From: Salvator merianae
Lineage: Eukaryota > Chordata > Lepidosauria > Squamata > Teiidae
Assembly: GCA_003586115.2 (NCBI GenBank)
Contig: QVOM02000126.1
Location: 7,745,925-7,809,924 of the forward strand
Reading direction: 5' to 3'
Length of the DNA stretch: 64,000 nt
Shown: positions 1 to 10,447 of the stretch, piece by piece
Numbering within the stretch: position 1 is the stretch's first letter
How the letters are laid out: every line of letters begins with the position of its first letter
Notes under the pieces: generated by a model
Seen by the model: the letters and a program-made list of their open reading frames with translations, nothing else
What the model was told of the DNA's origin: nothing
Databases searched by the model: none
Translations under genes and position numbers: made by a program

Positions 1-740
1 CCCAGTTTGGATATTATTATGGATCTTTCTTCAGACTGAAATAACAAGACAACACTTGAAATTGACAGATTTCTAGCTTCAGCAGTTAGGACTGGAAAAA
101 ATATTTTATCTTCCTCTATATGGATATTGTAACTACTGCATTCTGTTTCCCAATTTATGAAAAACTTGCATTTTCCTTTCATATTTCTTTTACTTATAAT
201 TACTGGTTTCTGGACTGCAAATAAATAGACCGTCTGACAGTTTGCAGATACTCAGTCGATCCTGTGCGGGAGAGCGGTGACGTTCGTTGCCATAGTGACC
301 ACCCAGGATGATGGGCCTGCATCTATGTACACCCAAAGGTTCAGCCCTGAACGATTTGAAAATTCTGATTCGGCTGCCAGATAAGAGGCTTAAGATGGGG
401 AAGCCTAGAAAGTCTGTGGCTGAGTCTTCCAATTTGTCGCACGCCTGGGAATTAACAATGAACCGGCGATCAGCGAGATGGAACCTCCTGCTTCCGTCAA
501 GGCGGCTTTGTATTTGGCAAATCATGGCTAACATATGCATGCACACCCAAGAAAAGTAATTAAGAATGCTGCCTCTGTGATCCAAAAGACAGCAAAAGCC
601 ACTTAGCTTTTCTTGTGGTAGAACGGAGTGGAAATAATTTGCTATATTTAGCAGATACTAACAACCCTGGGAATCAGGCCACCGACATCCAGTTCTACAG
701 ACTTTTCTCCACCCTCACTAAAAATATATTAGCATTTTTT
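1..740. other. Unassigned sequence
   Basis: No repeat family or gene is recognised. Positions 190-585 are open on the minus strand for 131 codons and overlapping frames are open on the plus strand, in a patch with more CpG than its surroundings. There is no recognisable domain, and no splice signals were made out. Confidence 0.4.
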
Positions 741-744
741 AAAT

Positions 745-850
745 TTAATTTTTTTAAAAAAATTATAACATTTGTATCCTGCCCTGCACCTGGAGGTCCC
801 AGGATGGAACACAGCATACAACAGAACACTAAAACATATTTAAAATATAA
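745..850 (-). repeat. L2-type LINE or SINE 3' tail remnant
   Basis: Read on the minus strand this gives the usual tail wording 'catcctgggacct..gggcaggatacaaat' followed by an A/T-rich end. The same tail occurs near 2790-2850 and 55990-56070. It is only a short, decayed end, so L2 itself cannot be separated from a SINE that borrowed its tail. Confidence 0.55.
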
Positions 851-901
851 CCCACCCAACCTCCCTCCCTCCCTCGTAGAACTATATTCAGAGCAAACTA
901 C

Positions 902-1569
902 GGCCCTTTCTGCATGGGTCTTTAATCTGGATTAAGGGCCTATGTAGTAAGGTTCTGGTCCAGATAGATCCACACGTTAATGGCTATCAGTGCTCTCTGC
1001 TGGTCCTCTCCATCTGCTTTAGACACAGGCCCTTCCTGCACTTGGCCTTACTGTGGATTATATCCCAGAATAGGGACTTGCTATGCACATGCTAATACAA
1101 ACTATGAAAGGTCTTGCCCAGGGCCTACCTTAGTCTGCACTAGCATGCAGATGGCAGGTCCCTATTCTGAGATATAGTCTGGAATAAGTCCAAGTGCAGA
1201 AAGGGCCATAGTTTGAACCCAGTCAGGAAGGCCCTGATCAGGATTACTGGTTGACCCATTTAATCAGGTCTACCTGTGGACCAGCAGCCCTGATCCAGAG
1301 CATGGGAGGCATACAGAAGGCAAGCTTCCTGTGTTCGGGACAACTGGGGGACATATTTCAGTGCTGCCGCCCACCCCCCAGGCCCTGAGACATGGGAATC
1401 TGGCCACAAAGCTCATGGCAGCTTTGAGGCCATGGAGTGAGCTGGTCTGGACCAACAGCGTTGGGCAGATGTTGCTGATCCACCACGCCTTGCCCTGGTT
1501 GGAATTAGCAGGCCTGGCTGTTTCAAACCCATGGATTCTGAACATAGGCAGGTAAGTGCAGAAACAGCC
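902..1569. mobile_element. PIF/Harbinger-like MITE, interrupted
   Basis: The ends are GGCCCTTTCTGCAT on the left and GTGCAGAAACAGCC on the right, roughly inverted copies. The flanks are TAC (899-901) and TAC (1570-1572), a matching 3-bp target duplication. Removing the inner element at 1028-1207 leaves about 485 bp, the usual size of this class (compare 36147-36654 and 34035-34523). It contains the family phrase 'gacctgattaaa..accagtggacc' inside. No transposase is encoded. The superfamily is inferred from the terminus type and 3-bp duplication. Confidence 0.75.
1028..1207. mobile_element. 180-bp Harbinger-like MITE nested in another
   Basis: The ends are GGCCCTTCCTGCAC and GTGCAGAAAGGGCC. 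The flanks are ACA and ATA, two of three bases matching. It is the same length (180 bp) and nearly the same sequence as the copy at 20979-21158. Other members are at 33828-33984 and, as a right end only, at 33270-33353. It lies inside the larger MITE 902-1569 and is therefore younger than it. Confidence 0.8.
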
Positions 1570-1582
1570 TACGAATCAAAGG

Positions 1583-1715
1583 CCTGGGTAAAGGAGTAAG
1601 TTTTAATCATGCGCCAAAACCCACATAATATGGGTGCCAGGTGTACCTTCACTGGGGAACTATTCCAAATCTAGGGGGCCACCACACAGAAGGCCCCCTT
1701 CTGTGCCACACCTCT
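1583..1715 (-). repeat. L2-type LINE 3' coding remnant
   Basis: On the minus strand the sequence reads like the end of an L2 reverse transcriptase ORF ('gtggtggccccctagatttggaatag..ccc', the degenerate 'APxLWNSLP' region). The same region is better preserved at 60950-61010 and at 2590-2640. Confidence 0.5.
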
Positions 1716-2530
1716 TCTTGTCATTCTCTTATCTACCAAAGCGATGAATTTCTGAGATTTGAAGCTAGAACTTCCTCTTCTTGGTGTTTTACATCTTAAG
1801 AGAGAAACTCATTCTATAATATACAGTACAGTAGTTCCTTGTTTAACTCTATGGTCTGCAAATGCAAAACCATACTGCTGCTTGTGTTAAACTAGCGGTT
1901 GGAGGAACCGTGGAGGTTCTGCAGAGTTCCAGCTGCCTTACTCTTAAGTTCTTGGGATTGCATTAAATGCAGATCATGATATTCTACTGACCATGTTAAG
2001 ACCAACAGCTTGCTGTACAAAACTGTTATAGAAGGACAACTGTATTCTGACCTTACAAAACTGGAAGCTGAAACGATGAGATGCCCGCCCTTTCTTCTAA
2101 GTGTTCAGCAGCTTACAGCAGAGCCAAAGGCCTTGAGACCAGTTCCCTTCTTATCCCACCTCTTGCCCTTCTTGCAAGATGGTGTCTGGGCCAGAACACT
2201 TCCACTGGAATTTACCCAAGGACACCAAGTGTTGGGAGATACAACGAAAAGACAGAAGGAACTGCGTATTCAGACCACAAGGCATGATGTTTTTGATTAT
2301 TTCCACTAGTAATTGAATAGTGGACTACACTTAAAATGTGTTGCCTAGCAACCTAATTTGTAAGAGGAATATCGCCACCACTGGTCGTCTGCCATGAAGA
2401 CTTTGGCTGCCTCCAGACAATGAGAGGAAAATGCAGGATCTTGTCTGGGGCAAAATCGTGGGGCAAGTGCGGACTCTTACCTGCCTAGACAGTTGCTATG
2501 GCAATGACACAGTGTGTACTGTACTTCCGG
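1716..2530. other. Unassigned sequence
   Basis: No gene is recognised. Positions 2408-2425 carry 'ggctgcctccagac', which also occurs at 48258-48271 and 58409-58422, so an unresolved small repeat may start there. Frames open at 2010-2309 are short and without recognisable content. Confidence 0.4.
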
Positions 2531-2539
2531 GTTTTGATG

Positions 2540-2850
2540 GCACAAAATACCCAGAACTACGTGGTGGGCAGTTCCACGCATTAGAGCCTTTTCTATGGTG
2601 GCCCCCAGCTTTGGAATAGCTTCTCTCTGGAGGTACATCAGGCACCAACTTTGTACATCTTTCAGTGCCTGGTTAAAGCATACCTCTTCACCCAGGCCTT
2701 TGATGCTTAACTTCCTCTAGGTGTTTTCCTGCCAGGAAGGAAGGGTTATTATTTTAACATGTATTTTAGTTTTTATCTTTTTATTGTTGCTACGCATCCT
2801 GGGACCTTTGGGGTGAAGGGCAGGATATTAATAAATAAAATAAAATAAAA
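2540..2850 (+). mobile_element. L2-type LINE 3' end
   Basis: This is the degenerate C-terminus of an L2-like reverse transcriptase ORF ('tggtggcccccagctttggaa' around 2598-2618), followed by a pyrimidine-rich 3' UTR, the tail 'catcctgggacctttggg' and an (ATAAA)n end at 2830-2850. It is strongly 5'-truncated and broken by stops. It is a fossil, not a gene. Confidence 0.7.
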
Positions 2851-3555
2851 ATGGGCTTGTCAAACCTTCACCTCGCTTGGCAAGGTAGCTCTCTCCAGTT
2901 CAGCTAATCTTTGCACTCTGCACTCCATACTTCTCTCCGCTCCAAGTTGCTGCCTGAAACAGGAGGTTAATTTCAAGTCCACTTGTTTCCAAGTGAAGTG
3001 GCTTGAATCCAGGAGGCCAAAGAGCAGTTTAATGGAGTTGGAGAGCTCTCTTCTAGCCGCTGTACGTATTCCAACTTTTCTTTTACCCCCTTTTGCAAAG
3101 TCGGCTGTTCCACACACACTGCTAATTGCTCGACAAAAAGAACTACTGTGCTTTCCTCAGAAGAGGGTAGAATATCTGGTAGCAGACGCTGCTTCTCCAA
3201 GTTGTTTCATTCCAAACGCCATAAACCCATCTCAAAATACATTAATACCACTCCTGTCATTTCAATTAATAATGGAAGACATTTGCAAGCAAAAAAAAAA
3301 GGGCAAATTGATCCTTTTAACAGGGTGTGTTGGCCTTCTCATACAATGCAGATGTTGTGGGACTTTGTTGGTGAACTGCCTCACAGCTGTTTGGATCGCA
3401 AAAGGACCCTTATAGGTTAGTTCTCCTGTATCGCCTGGACTGCGCTTCTTCGTGCCTTGTAATTTCCTCCCTCTGCCATGCAAGAATTATTGGCTAGGAC
3501 ACCTCAGAAGCCTCACCTGGGGGACCGTGTGCCTCCTTTTGCTCGAGTCTGCATG
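2851..3555. other. Unassigned sequence
   Basis: Frames are open on both strands (for example 2860-3200 minus and 2993-3415 plus) but no family is recognised and no reading frame stands out. An A-run lies at 3290-3300. Confidence 0.4.
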
Positions 3556-3559
3556 CCTT

Positions 3560-3984
3560 GGGCCTTTTCCCATTTTCCACCGTGGAATGTTCTCAAGAGA
3601 ACATTCCATGGTGGAACAGACCCCACAGCATGACAGACATTCACACTGCAAGGCCTGGAACATCCCAAAAATGGGTTTCTAGCACTTGCAGTGCGAATGC
3701 TGCCTGAACTTCCGGCCACTGCCATGGTGACCAGGGACGCTGCGCATCTGCGTGGCCACAGCCAAGCCATGCAGTGTTTGCCCCCAGAAGAGGACACAAA
3801 TGCTGCATACTAGGAGCAGTTCAGCTGCTCCTAGCACAGTAGTGGAGCACGATTTTGTGCTCCATAGCTAGTAGCAATTGGGAGCAGCTCAGCCTGCTCC
3901 CAATTGCAAGGATCTCCACATAGTGTGGAAGCACTTCACTAGTGAGCATGCAAATGCTCACTAGTGAAAAGGGTGAAAAGGCCT
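3560..3984. mobile_element. Palindrome-rich Harbinger-like MITE
   Basis: It starts GGGCCTTTTCCCATT and ends GGGTGAAAAGGCCT; the flanks CTT and ATT match at two of three bases. The right half is a row of short palindromes: 3809-3833 (CTAGGAGCAG..CTGCTCCTAG), 3874-3906 (GCAATTGGGAGCAG..CTGCTCCCAATTGC) and 3938-3967 (CACTAGTGAGCAT..ATGCTCACTAGTG). The left half has a near-perfect hairpin at 3581-3621. Related copies lie at 9781-10195 and 13731-14155. No protein is encoded. Confidence 0.7.
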
Positions 3985-4059
3985 ATTGTCTCCAACCTGA
4001 TGCATGTTTCTGCAATCATATCTGGACAGGGCTGTTCAGTTGGAAAGGTCTTGAAAGGC

Positions 4060-4495
4060 GGTGAGTGAGAGGCCATATGACAGAGGTGTATAAAATTGTG
4101 TCTGAGGTTCTAGGGAGACACTACCAGATGCCATATAAGGAAAGATTGTGTGTTTGTGGCATGCCAGTGGTTGAAGATCTTTCTCTCATTCTGTTTGTCT
4201 ACCAGCTGTATTCTTCATTTAGAACAACGTATCTCGGCCCGCTTTTACAAAAGGTGAATCATTGGAATGCAGAACGTAAATTGATTTTATTTCTATTTAT
4301 TTTTTGCTAAGGCTGCTCGACTTAGGAAATTATTCATCGACCGGAATGTGGTGCACTGTAAGGGGGATGGGGATAGTTAATTATAATGTTTTTCTCCTTT
4401 TGATTTATGATTTTCAAGCTATATGTTTTGATCATATCTTTTTATTTGTATCTTTGATAGGGTCAAATGACTAATCAATAAACTGACTTGACTTG
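4060..4495 (+). mobile_element. LINE 3' end, clade not assigned
   Basis: The frame from 4065 carries a cysteine-rich C-terminal stretch 'LCVCGMPVVEDL', a pattern seen at the C-terminus of several LINE reverse transcriptases. A frameshifted continuation ('aaggctgctcgacttaggaaa', 4309-4329), an A/T-rich 3' UTR and the end 'aatcaataaactgacttgac' follow. It differs from the CR1 and L2 copies in this window. The clade is not identified. Confidence 0.45.
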
Positions 4496-4629
4496 GCCTG
4501 ATGTGGATAACGCGGACAGAGAGAAAATTCTGTTTCCCAGAATTCTAGAATCAATGGCATCCAATGAAGCTGAATGGTGGATAAATCAGGACAGATAAAT
4601 CGATTTTTTTTTCTTACACAACACATAGT

Positions 4630-5275
4630 TAAAATTTTGGAATGTGCCCCCCTGCGATGGGGTGTTGATCACCAGCTTGGATGGCCTCAAAAAATGTTTG
4701 GACAAATTCATGGAAGCTAGGGCTATCTGTGGTTATTATTCCTGGTGGTAGTAGGACATAGTTTGCCTCCAAAGGACAGGTGCAGGGAAACTGTGAGCAG
4801 GGTAAGCTATGTGCTCATGGCCACTGGAAGAGCAGACTGCTGGACTAGATGGGACAGGGGTCTGATTCAGAGGGGCACTTCTTATGTTGTTATATTCATG
4901 GAAGTAAGGGCTATAGATGGCTACTAGCCCTGATGGCTGTAGGAGGTGATGGGCCATGGAAGGCCAGCTGCTGGGAGACTGAAAGCAGAGCAAGTTGTGT
5001 GCTCATGTCCTGCTGGTGGACTTTCCTATGCAGCTGGTTGGCCACCGTGAAAGCAGACTTCTGGACTGGATGGGTCCCATGTCCAATCCAGTGGAGCATT
5101 TCTTTTGTTAGTAGACCTCTGAAGACAAGTCACTGAGAGGCTGCACGCAGAGCAAGCTGCATGCTGGTTTCCTGTTAATGGGCTTCCTTGTGTGGCTGGC
5201 TGGCAACTGTGAGATCATGGGTCCAATCCAGCGAAGCACTTCTTATATTCTTTGTTAATACTAGACCATGCGACA
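4630..5275 (+). repeat. Head-to-tail array of CR1-type 3' tails
   Basis: Three consecutive copies each carry the degenerate block 'gctggactagatggg..atccag..gcacttcttatg', ending near 4895, 5110 and 5262. They are a divergent version of the CR1 3' UTR seen at 5752-6276. The block at 37606-37905 is the same variant. Frames inside (4745-5136) are non-coding tail sequence. Confidence 0.6.
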
Positions 5276-5750
5276 GAGCAACTGTTTGAAGAGCAGAGCC
5301 TTAACCCCTGGCATCTCTTTGAAATCTCAGAACAGCAAATGACATCTGTATCTACCAAGAAACAACATCAATGTGTCGACAAAGTCACCAGGGTCAACTC
5401 TGGCTCAGTGGTACCAAACAACAACAAACAAGACAGCACAGATCTAAGGCTGCGTCACTGAGGCGTGCAGCATTGTTCATCAGGAGTTACAGAATTGGAT
5501 CGGAAAGGTTTGTTTGGGTCACTGAGCACAACTCTCTGCTCCATGCAGGAATCCACATCAAAGCAGCTCCAACAGATGGCAACCCAGCCCAGCTTTCGCC
5601 TGAATGCATTCCATGAGGGGGACCCTGTCAGTTCTCTAGGTAATGGGTTCCACTGTTGAATGGCTGTACAATGTTCTTTAATGGATAGTTTTTCAAACTA
5701 TCCATTTAATGGCGGCTGGAACACCTGCCTTACGAAATCAGGCTGCAATG
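5276..5750. other. Unassigned sequence with short palindrome
   Basis: No gene is recognised. Positions 5679-5707 form a near-perfect hairpin (ATGGATAGTTT / AAACTATCCAT). Open frames at 5252-5659 overlap on one strand and have no recognisable content. Confidence 0.4.
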
Positions 5751-5751
5751 A

Positions 5752-6276
5752 CATGGCCTCTTCAGCCTTGAAAAAGGACATTTAAGAGGAGACATGATTG
5801 AAGACTATAAAATCATGCATGGTATGGATAAGGTGGCTAGGGAGAAATTATTTTCCCTGTCATACAACACTAGAACCAGGGGGCACTCTATGAAGCTGAT
5901 GGGTAGGAGAGTTAGGACTGACAAGGGGAAGTATTTTTTCACCCAGAGGGTCTTCGGTCTATAGAACTTATTACCGGAAGAGGTGATGACAGCAATCAGC
6001 CTGGATAGTTTTAAGAACAGATTGGACCGATTTATGGAGGTCAGGTGTATCAATGACTACTAGAATGGATGCCTAGGTACTGCCTCCAGGTTGGAAAGAC
6101 AGGCAGGATGTTTGTAAAACCATTTGCAGGGAGTCAAGAGCAGGTGAAGGTTTTTCCTTTGTCTTCTGCTTGAGGATGCCAAGAAGCAACTGGTGGGCCA
6201 CTGCATGAAACAGAATGCTGGACTAGATGGGCTGTGGCCTGATCCAGCAAGGCTCCTCTTATGTTCTTATGTTCCC
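5752..6276 (+). mobile_element. CR1 LINE, 5'-truncated 3' end
   Basis: The left part is the degenerate C-terminus of the CR1 reverse transcriptase ORF ('cttcagccttga..gtttaagaacagattgg'), interrupted by stops. The 3' UTR follows with 'gctggactagatgggctgtgg' at 6211-6240 and the terminal 'cttatgttcttatgttc' at 6259-6275. Truncation at the 5' end is normal for target-primed LINE insertion. Confidence 0.8.
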
Positions 6277-6370
6277 ATTTCCAAAACACTCTGATATTCC
6301 ATGATTGCAAAGAAACTGTGGTTCACCTCCTCTCATCATGGTCTCCTGGAGTATCCATAGCTGAGTTTTA

Positions 6371-6751
6371 GGCTGCTTCTGCACTTACCTTACTGGCCTG
6401 GTCCAGCAGGGCCAGACCAGGACGGAGAGGTTCTAGCTGCTGGATTACTCCTACTGTCTTGGAAGGAGCCTTCCGTACTTGGAAGGTTGCTCAGGGATAG
6501 CTCTCACACTGGCTGCAAAGATTGCCTGATCTTTGGAGCCAGCTTCCAGGTTCTCCAATGCCTAAGAACTAAGTTCCTAGCCTCGAAGCTCCCAGAGGCC
6601 CGATTTTGGCAGTGCAATTTTGGTGTGCACCCATTTTGGTCGCCTAGTCCAGGGTATGCTGCAAATGCAATGTGCATTTCCCATAAACCACACCAGGGAG
6701 GTCTCTGAACCCCCTGCTGATCCAGATCAAAGTTTAAGTGCAGAAAGGCCC
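6371..6751. mobile_element. Harbinger-like MITE
   Basis: The ends are GGCTGCTTCTGCAC and GTGCAGAAAGGCCC. The flanks TTA and ACA do not match, so the duplication is lost or a boundary is off. The inside shares 'gcagtgcaattttggtgtgc' with other members. The length of about 381 bp suggests internal loss relative to the 480-510 bp class. Confidence 0.65.
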
Positions 6752-8685
6752 ACAGACAGAAAAGACAAGGTAGCAGTTCACACTGTAAACCAGGAGCTAA
6801 ATGCAACTCAAAGGTATATACAATTTGTGTTGGGCCCTTTCTCTGCTTCACTTGAGGACTGAAACACATTGCATCCATCTCATTCAGACTTATTGAACAG
6901 GTAATGTTTCTCCTACTTGACCACCTGGATCACAAAAACCTGAAATGGTTCAGTTTAAAGATTTTACAGCTTTATCTAGTTTATTAGGATGTTTACATAC
7001 ATATGTAAGCACTGTGCATTGTTGCCATCTTAAATCCCACTAGACCAATCTAACTGTGCCAGGCCTGTGGTTTAGTCAGGTTGGGTCCATCTCCCCCATG
7101 ACATTCTTTACCCAACACACAAAGCTTCTATGCTTGCAGGAAAATCTGAAATGACAAGCACCTTCTAGCACATGTGTGTGGGTTTTTTGCAAACTAGGTA
7201 GAAAGGACAAGATTAGCCAGCGTACATGCCAAACCTTGAACGCGCCTATCAGGAACATCAGAAGTTATTGTAAACAAGGAAGAATGCTTACAGAACCTAA
7301 AATATGTTTCCCAATGCCTGGCACTGGGCCAGGAAGTTCTCAGATGTCAGCATCCCGGCTTTGGGAGGAGTGAAAACACTTTGCATCCATCAACCCTAGG
7401 CAGCAGTGTTTTATTCTGACTCACCAATAACTTGTTTACCAGGAAGTGTTTCTCCTGCTGCTAATGATGTGTTTGACTTTTAAAGGCCTATCTTTAGATC
7501 AAAGTCAGCACACACAGCGCAGCCCTTTTTATCAAACTTCCTTAGCAGAGAAGGCGACTGAACTACAGTTGTTTGGAGCAAGGGGGGACACACACGGATG
7601 CAGTGTTAATATCTTCAGCACCTTGACAACCTCAGTGCAAACACTTGCCAACGCCAGGGCAACAAAGAAAAGTAAAGATGCCTCCTCTTCCTGGGAAAGC
7701 AACAAGCAAAGGAAGGACCCAACATACGTCCGTAAACAAGCTGGAAGCCCTGTCCTATAGCAGTAGGGATAGAGGTGCACAAAGAATGACAGGGCACCTG
7801 CATTTTTAGTAGCTGCCTAGAAGGTGGAATTTCGGGGTTCTCACCCCTTTAATAGTTGCACACAGGATGGACTTGCAGAGCTCCTGACCTTTAATATTTG
7901 CATAGCAGAGAGAAATTCAATAGCTGTGGTTCCCTTGGATTTGAAGAGGCAAGAAGACAGAAGACAGGCTGGAAGAAGAAAGGAAACTTAGGAGGGGCAA
8001 GAAACATGAAATCTAGAAGAAAATTTTGAAGAAGGAGGAAGGCAACATGTAATGAACAAAGATTAATGTATGAATGCACCCTGTTGAAAATAATATATGT
8101 TTTATATATCTTAAAATAAAAATATATATAAATAAAAAAATAGTTGTGGCTCCTTATGCAGGCAGTAACTGCTAAAATTTGCTCTCCAGTGCATCTGTTG
8201 AAGGTGCAGGAGCCCTGTTTTTCTTTCCCTCTGAGCACCCTACGTAGATGTGCTTTGGAGATGCAACAGCAGAAGGCAAACAAGGTGTTACAGTGCAAGA
8301 GAAGCCGACCCGGGAAACCTGCACGAAGCATCAGAACAGGAACACAACTTTCTCCTTTCCCTTCTATAGCAGATCCTGCCTTCAGTGGTTCCGGGAGGCA
8401 TCTAGAGTTTCCTTGTTCCAAAGCAAGGCGGATGCATTTTGCAACAGCAGAGGAACTGTCAGTGTGGTACCAGCAGTGCTTTTAGGAGCTGGACCTGCCC
8501 AAGACATCCAGATCTTGTCAATGTGAGGACAGACTGCGCTGAAATACGTCAATGGGTCCCACGGAGAGGCAATTATATCCGTTTGCTCCACTGAATGCAG
8601 CAGGACCTTTTCTGCAACTACACCCCTTGCCAGATTTATCTGTTTAGGCAACTTGTAGTCCATCTTCGTCCCAAAGAGTTCCTCC
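6752..8685. other. Unassigned sequence
   Basis: No repeat or gene is assigned with confidence. Positions 8060-8140 are very A/T-rich and end in a run like a retroposon tail. Frames at 7891-8421 (minus) and 8144-8526 (plus) are open for 90-176 codons on both strands without recognisable domains. A pyrimidine tract with AG at 8348-8369 is weak splice-like evidence only. Confidence 0.35.
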
Positions 8686-8694
8686 TCCTCCCCC

Positions 8695-8790
8695 CCAGAA
8701 TGACCCTGTGAGGTGAGGCCGAAAGGCAGCAGCTGGATTAAAGTCACCCAGTCAGCTTTCGCATCTGAGTGGAGATTTGAACCTAGGGAT
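8695..8790 (-). repeat. MIR-like tRNA-SINE remnant
   Basis: The sequence 'ccctgtgaggtgaggc..aaagtcacccagtcagcttt..gatttgaacctaggg' matches the core of amniote MIR/AmnSINE-type elements read from the minus strand. The tRNA head lies to the right and is cut by the candidate element starting at 8796. Confidence 0.55.
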
Positions 8791-8795
8791 TCCTT

Positions 8796-9363
8796 GGGCC
8801 TTTCCAAAGGGTGCACAGTATCCTGCACTGTGCTAAGTCGAATGCATGATGCAGCCCACGATGGGCCAGGCTACTGGACACCCATGCCAAAGCCTGTGGG
8901 CACAGCGGGTGGCCCAGCCCGGCCTGGCCCAGTGCAGCCCAGCCACGGAGTCTGGCAATGAAAGTTCCCAGCGTCTGTAGTCACTGGCTGGGGCTAGTGT
9001 GGCATGGTGCCCAGAAGCAGCCCGCTTCTGGCATTGCTTCCAGGTGCCTAGCAAAATGGGGCTGGTCTTCTCAGGGCTGGTATACCAAACCACGTATGTC
9101 ATCTCCACATGAGCAACTGGCCTGGTATGCCAGCCTGGAATGCTATGATGGAACAGGGGACAGTGCCATTTTCATGCCATATCTTCGGTGCCTCATGCAA
9201 TGTGGACAGAGGGTTCTATCAGTCCACAGCGTGGGCAAGGTGTTCCAGGGGCTCCCTTGAGCTGGTCTACCAGCCCAACGTGGACACACGTTAAATTCCA
9301 GCCTGACATCTTAGCCGCTACATTACACTTGCGTTTCTTAGCAAAATCAAAGTGCAGGAAGCT
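8796..9363. mobile_element. Possible Harbinger-like MITE
   Basis: It begins GGGCCTTTCCAAAGG and ends 'aaagtgcaggaagc', weaker versions of the family ends. The inside is a GC-rich, proline/glycine-like composition with family-style wording ('ctgccgaaat' relatives are not clear). A clean target duplication is not seen. Moderate to low certainty. Confidence 0.4.
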
Positions 9364-9452
9364 TTTTTTTTTTTTTCCAAACGATAGTTTCCCCCCTCCT
9401 TTCATGATACGTCTGTTTTTCCACCCCCCACAGCACCAATTCCCTGGCAAGC

Positions 9453-9588
9453 CAGGGTGCTCCACGCTGGCTCCCAAATGTTTCTGAATTACATGGCCCA
9501 GCATTCTGCAGAGCTGGAGCTAGCACAGAATCCTGGGAGCTGCACTTCAGGAGCATCTGGGGGGGGGGGGCATAGCTGAGCATCCCTG
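9453..9588. mobile_element. Palindromic hAT-like MITE (CAGGGGTGCTCAAC type)
   Basis: It starts 'cagggtgctccac' and ends 'gctgagcatccctg', inverted copies. The middle contains 'cccagcattctgcag' and 'aatcctgggagctgcacttcagga', the inverted arms typical of this group. Further copies lie at 10304-10447, 23382-23528, 44866-44980, 46980-47124 and 61325-61555. Superfamily is inferred from the terminus. Confidence 0.65.
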
Positions 9589-9780
9589 GTGTAAAGGAAG
9601 GATGGCTTAATGCCCTCTAAAAACCACTGAACTACAATTTGTATCATTGTGTGATATTCCAGATACCAAGCAATGCCATGAACACCAGAGCTCAACACGT
9701 AAGTGGCATAAAGATACTGCATGTGTGCAGGGTAGCAGGCAACTGCATTTTTCAGCTCCCTCAATTACACATGGAACTTT

Positions 9781-10195
9781 GGGCCAGTTTGCACTTTAGT
9801 GCTAGTGAGTGATCAGACGCTCACTAGCACAGTATATCTGCATTTCGCGGAAGCCTTAGCAATCAGGAGCATCTGCAGATGCTCCTGATCACTACTAACG
9901 GCGGACAACAACATTGTTGTCCACAGCTGTACCAGGAACAGCTGGACTGTTCCCAGTACACAGCATTTGCACCCACTTCCAGGTGTGAACGTTGCAGGCC
10001 ATGGTGCATGCAGCAGCCAGATGTTTCTGCAGCCACTGTAATGGCATGGCAGCCAACATTTGCACTGCGAATGCTGAAAGCCCGTTTCCAGGCCGTTCCA
10101 GCAAGTGCAGTGCGGATTGCCATTGCACCGTGGGACTGATCCACCTTGGAACAGTCAGATTCGACCATTCCAAGCTGGAAAGTGCGAAAAGGCTC
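9781..10195. mobile_element. Palindrome-ladder Harbinger-like MITE
   Basis: The ends are GGGCCAGTTTGCAC and GTGCGAAAAGGCTC. The target duplication is TTT at 9778-9780 and 10196-10198. The left half is four palindromes in a row: 9801-9828 (GCTAGTGAG..CTCACTAGC), about 9862-9889 (ATCAGGAGCATCTG..CAGATGCTCCTGAT), 9901-9924 (GGACAACA..TGTTGTCC) and 9926-9964. The order and wording parallel the element at 3560-3984 in inverse orientation. Confidence 0.78.
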
Positions 10196-10303
10196 TTTGT
10201 GCTTACTAAAGTACTAAGGTTGGTACAGTCGCCCCAACTACTGTATAAGCTCCAGTTCACCCAAAGATTCTCGGAGAAGCCTTCCAAATTTATGTCCCTA
10301 AGC

Positions 10304-10447
10304 CAGGGCTGCTCAACCTGCAGCCCTCCAAATGCTCCTCAACCATGACTCCCAGTATTCCATGCTGGCCAGTGATGCTGGCAAGGAATCCTGGGAGTGG
10401 AATGCCATGGGTTGTAAATCTGGACAGCCGTAGGTTGAGCGTCCTTT
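10304..10447. mobile_element. Palindromic hAT-like MITE
   Basis: The ends are 'cagggctgctcaacctgcag' and 'taggttgagcgtcctt'. The arms carry 'actcccagtattccatgctgg' and 'aatcctgggagtggaatgcc'. It is a second copy of the group at 9453-9588, here with better preserved symmetry. Confidence 0.7.

Noticed and set aside
7891..8828. Overlapping frames of 90-176 codons on both strands
   Set aside because: Both strands are open together, part is a MIR-like SINE and an A/T-rich tail, and no domain is visible.
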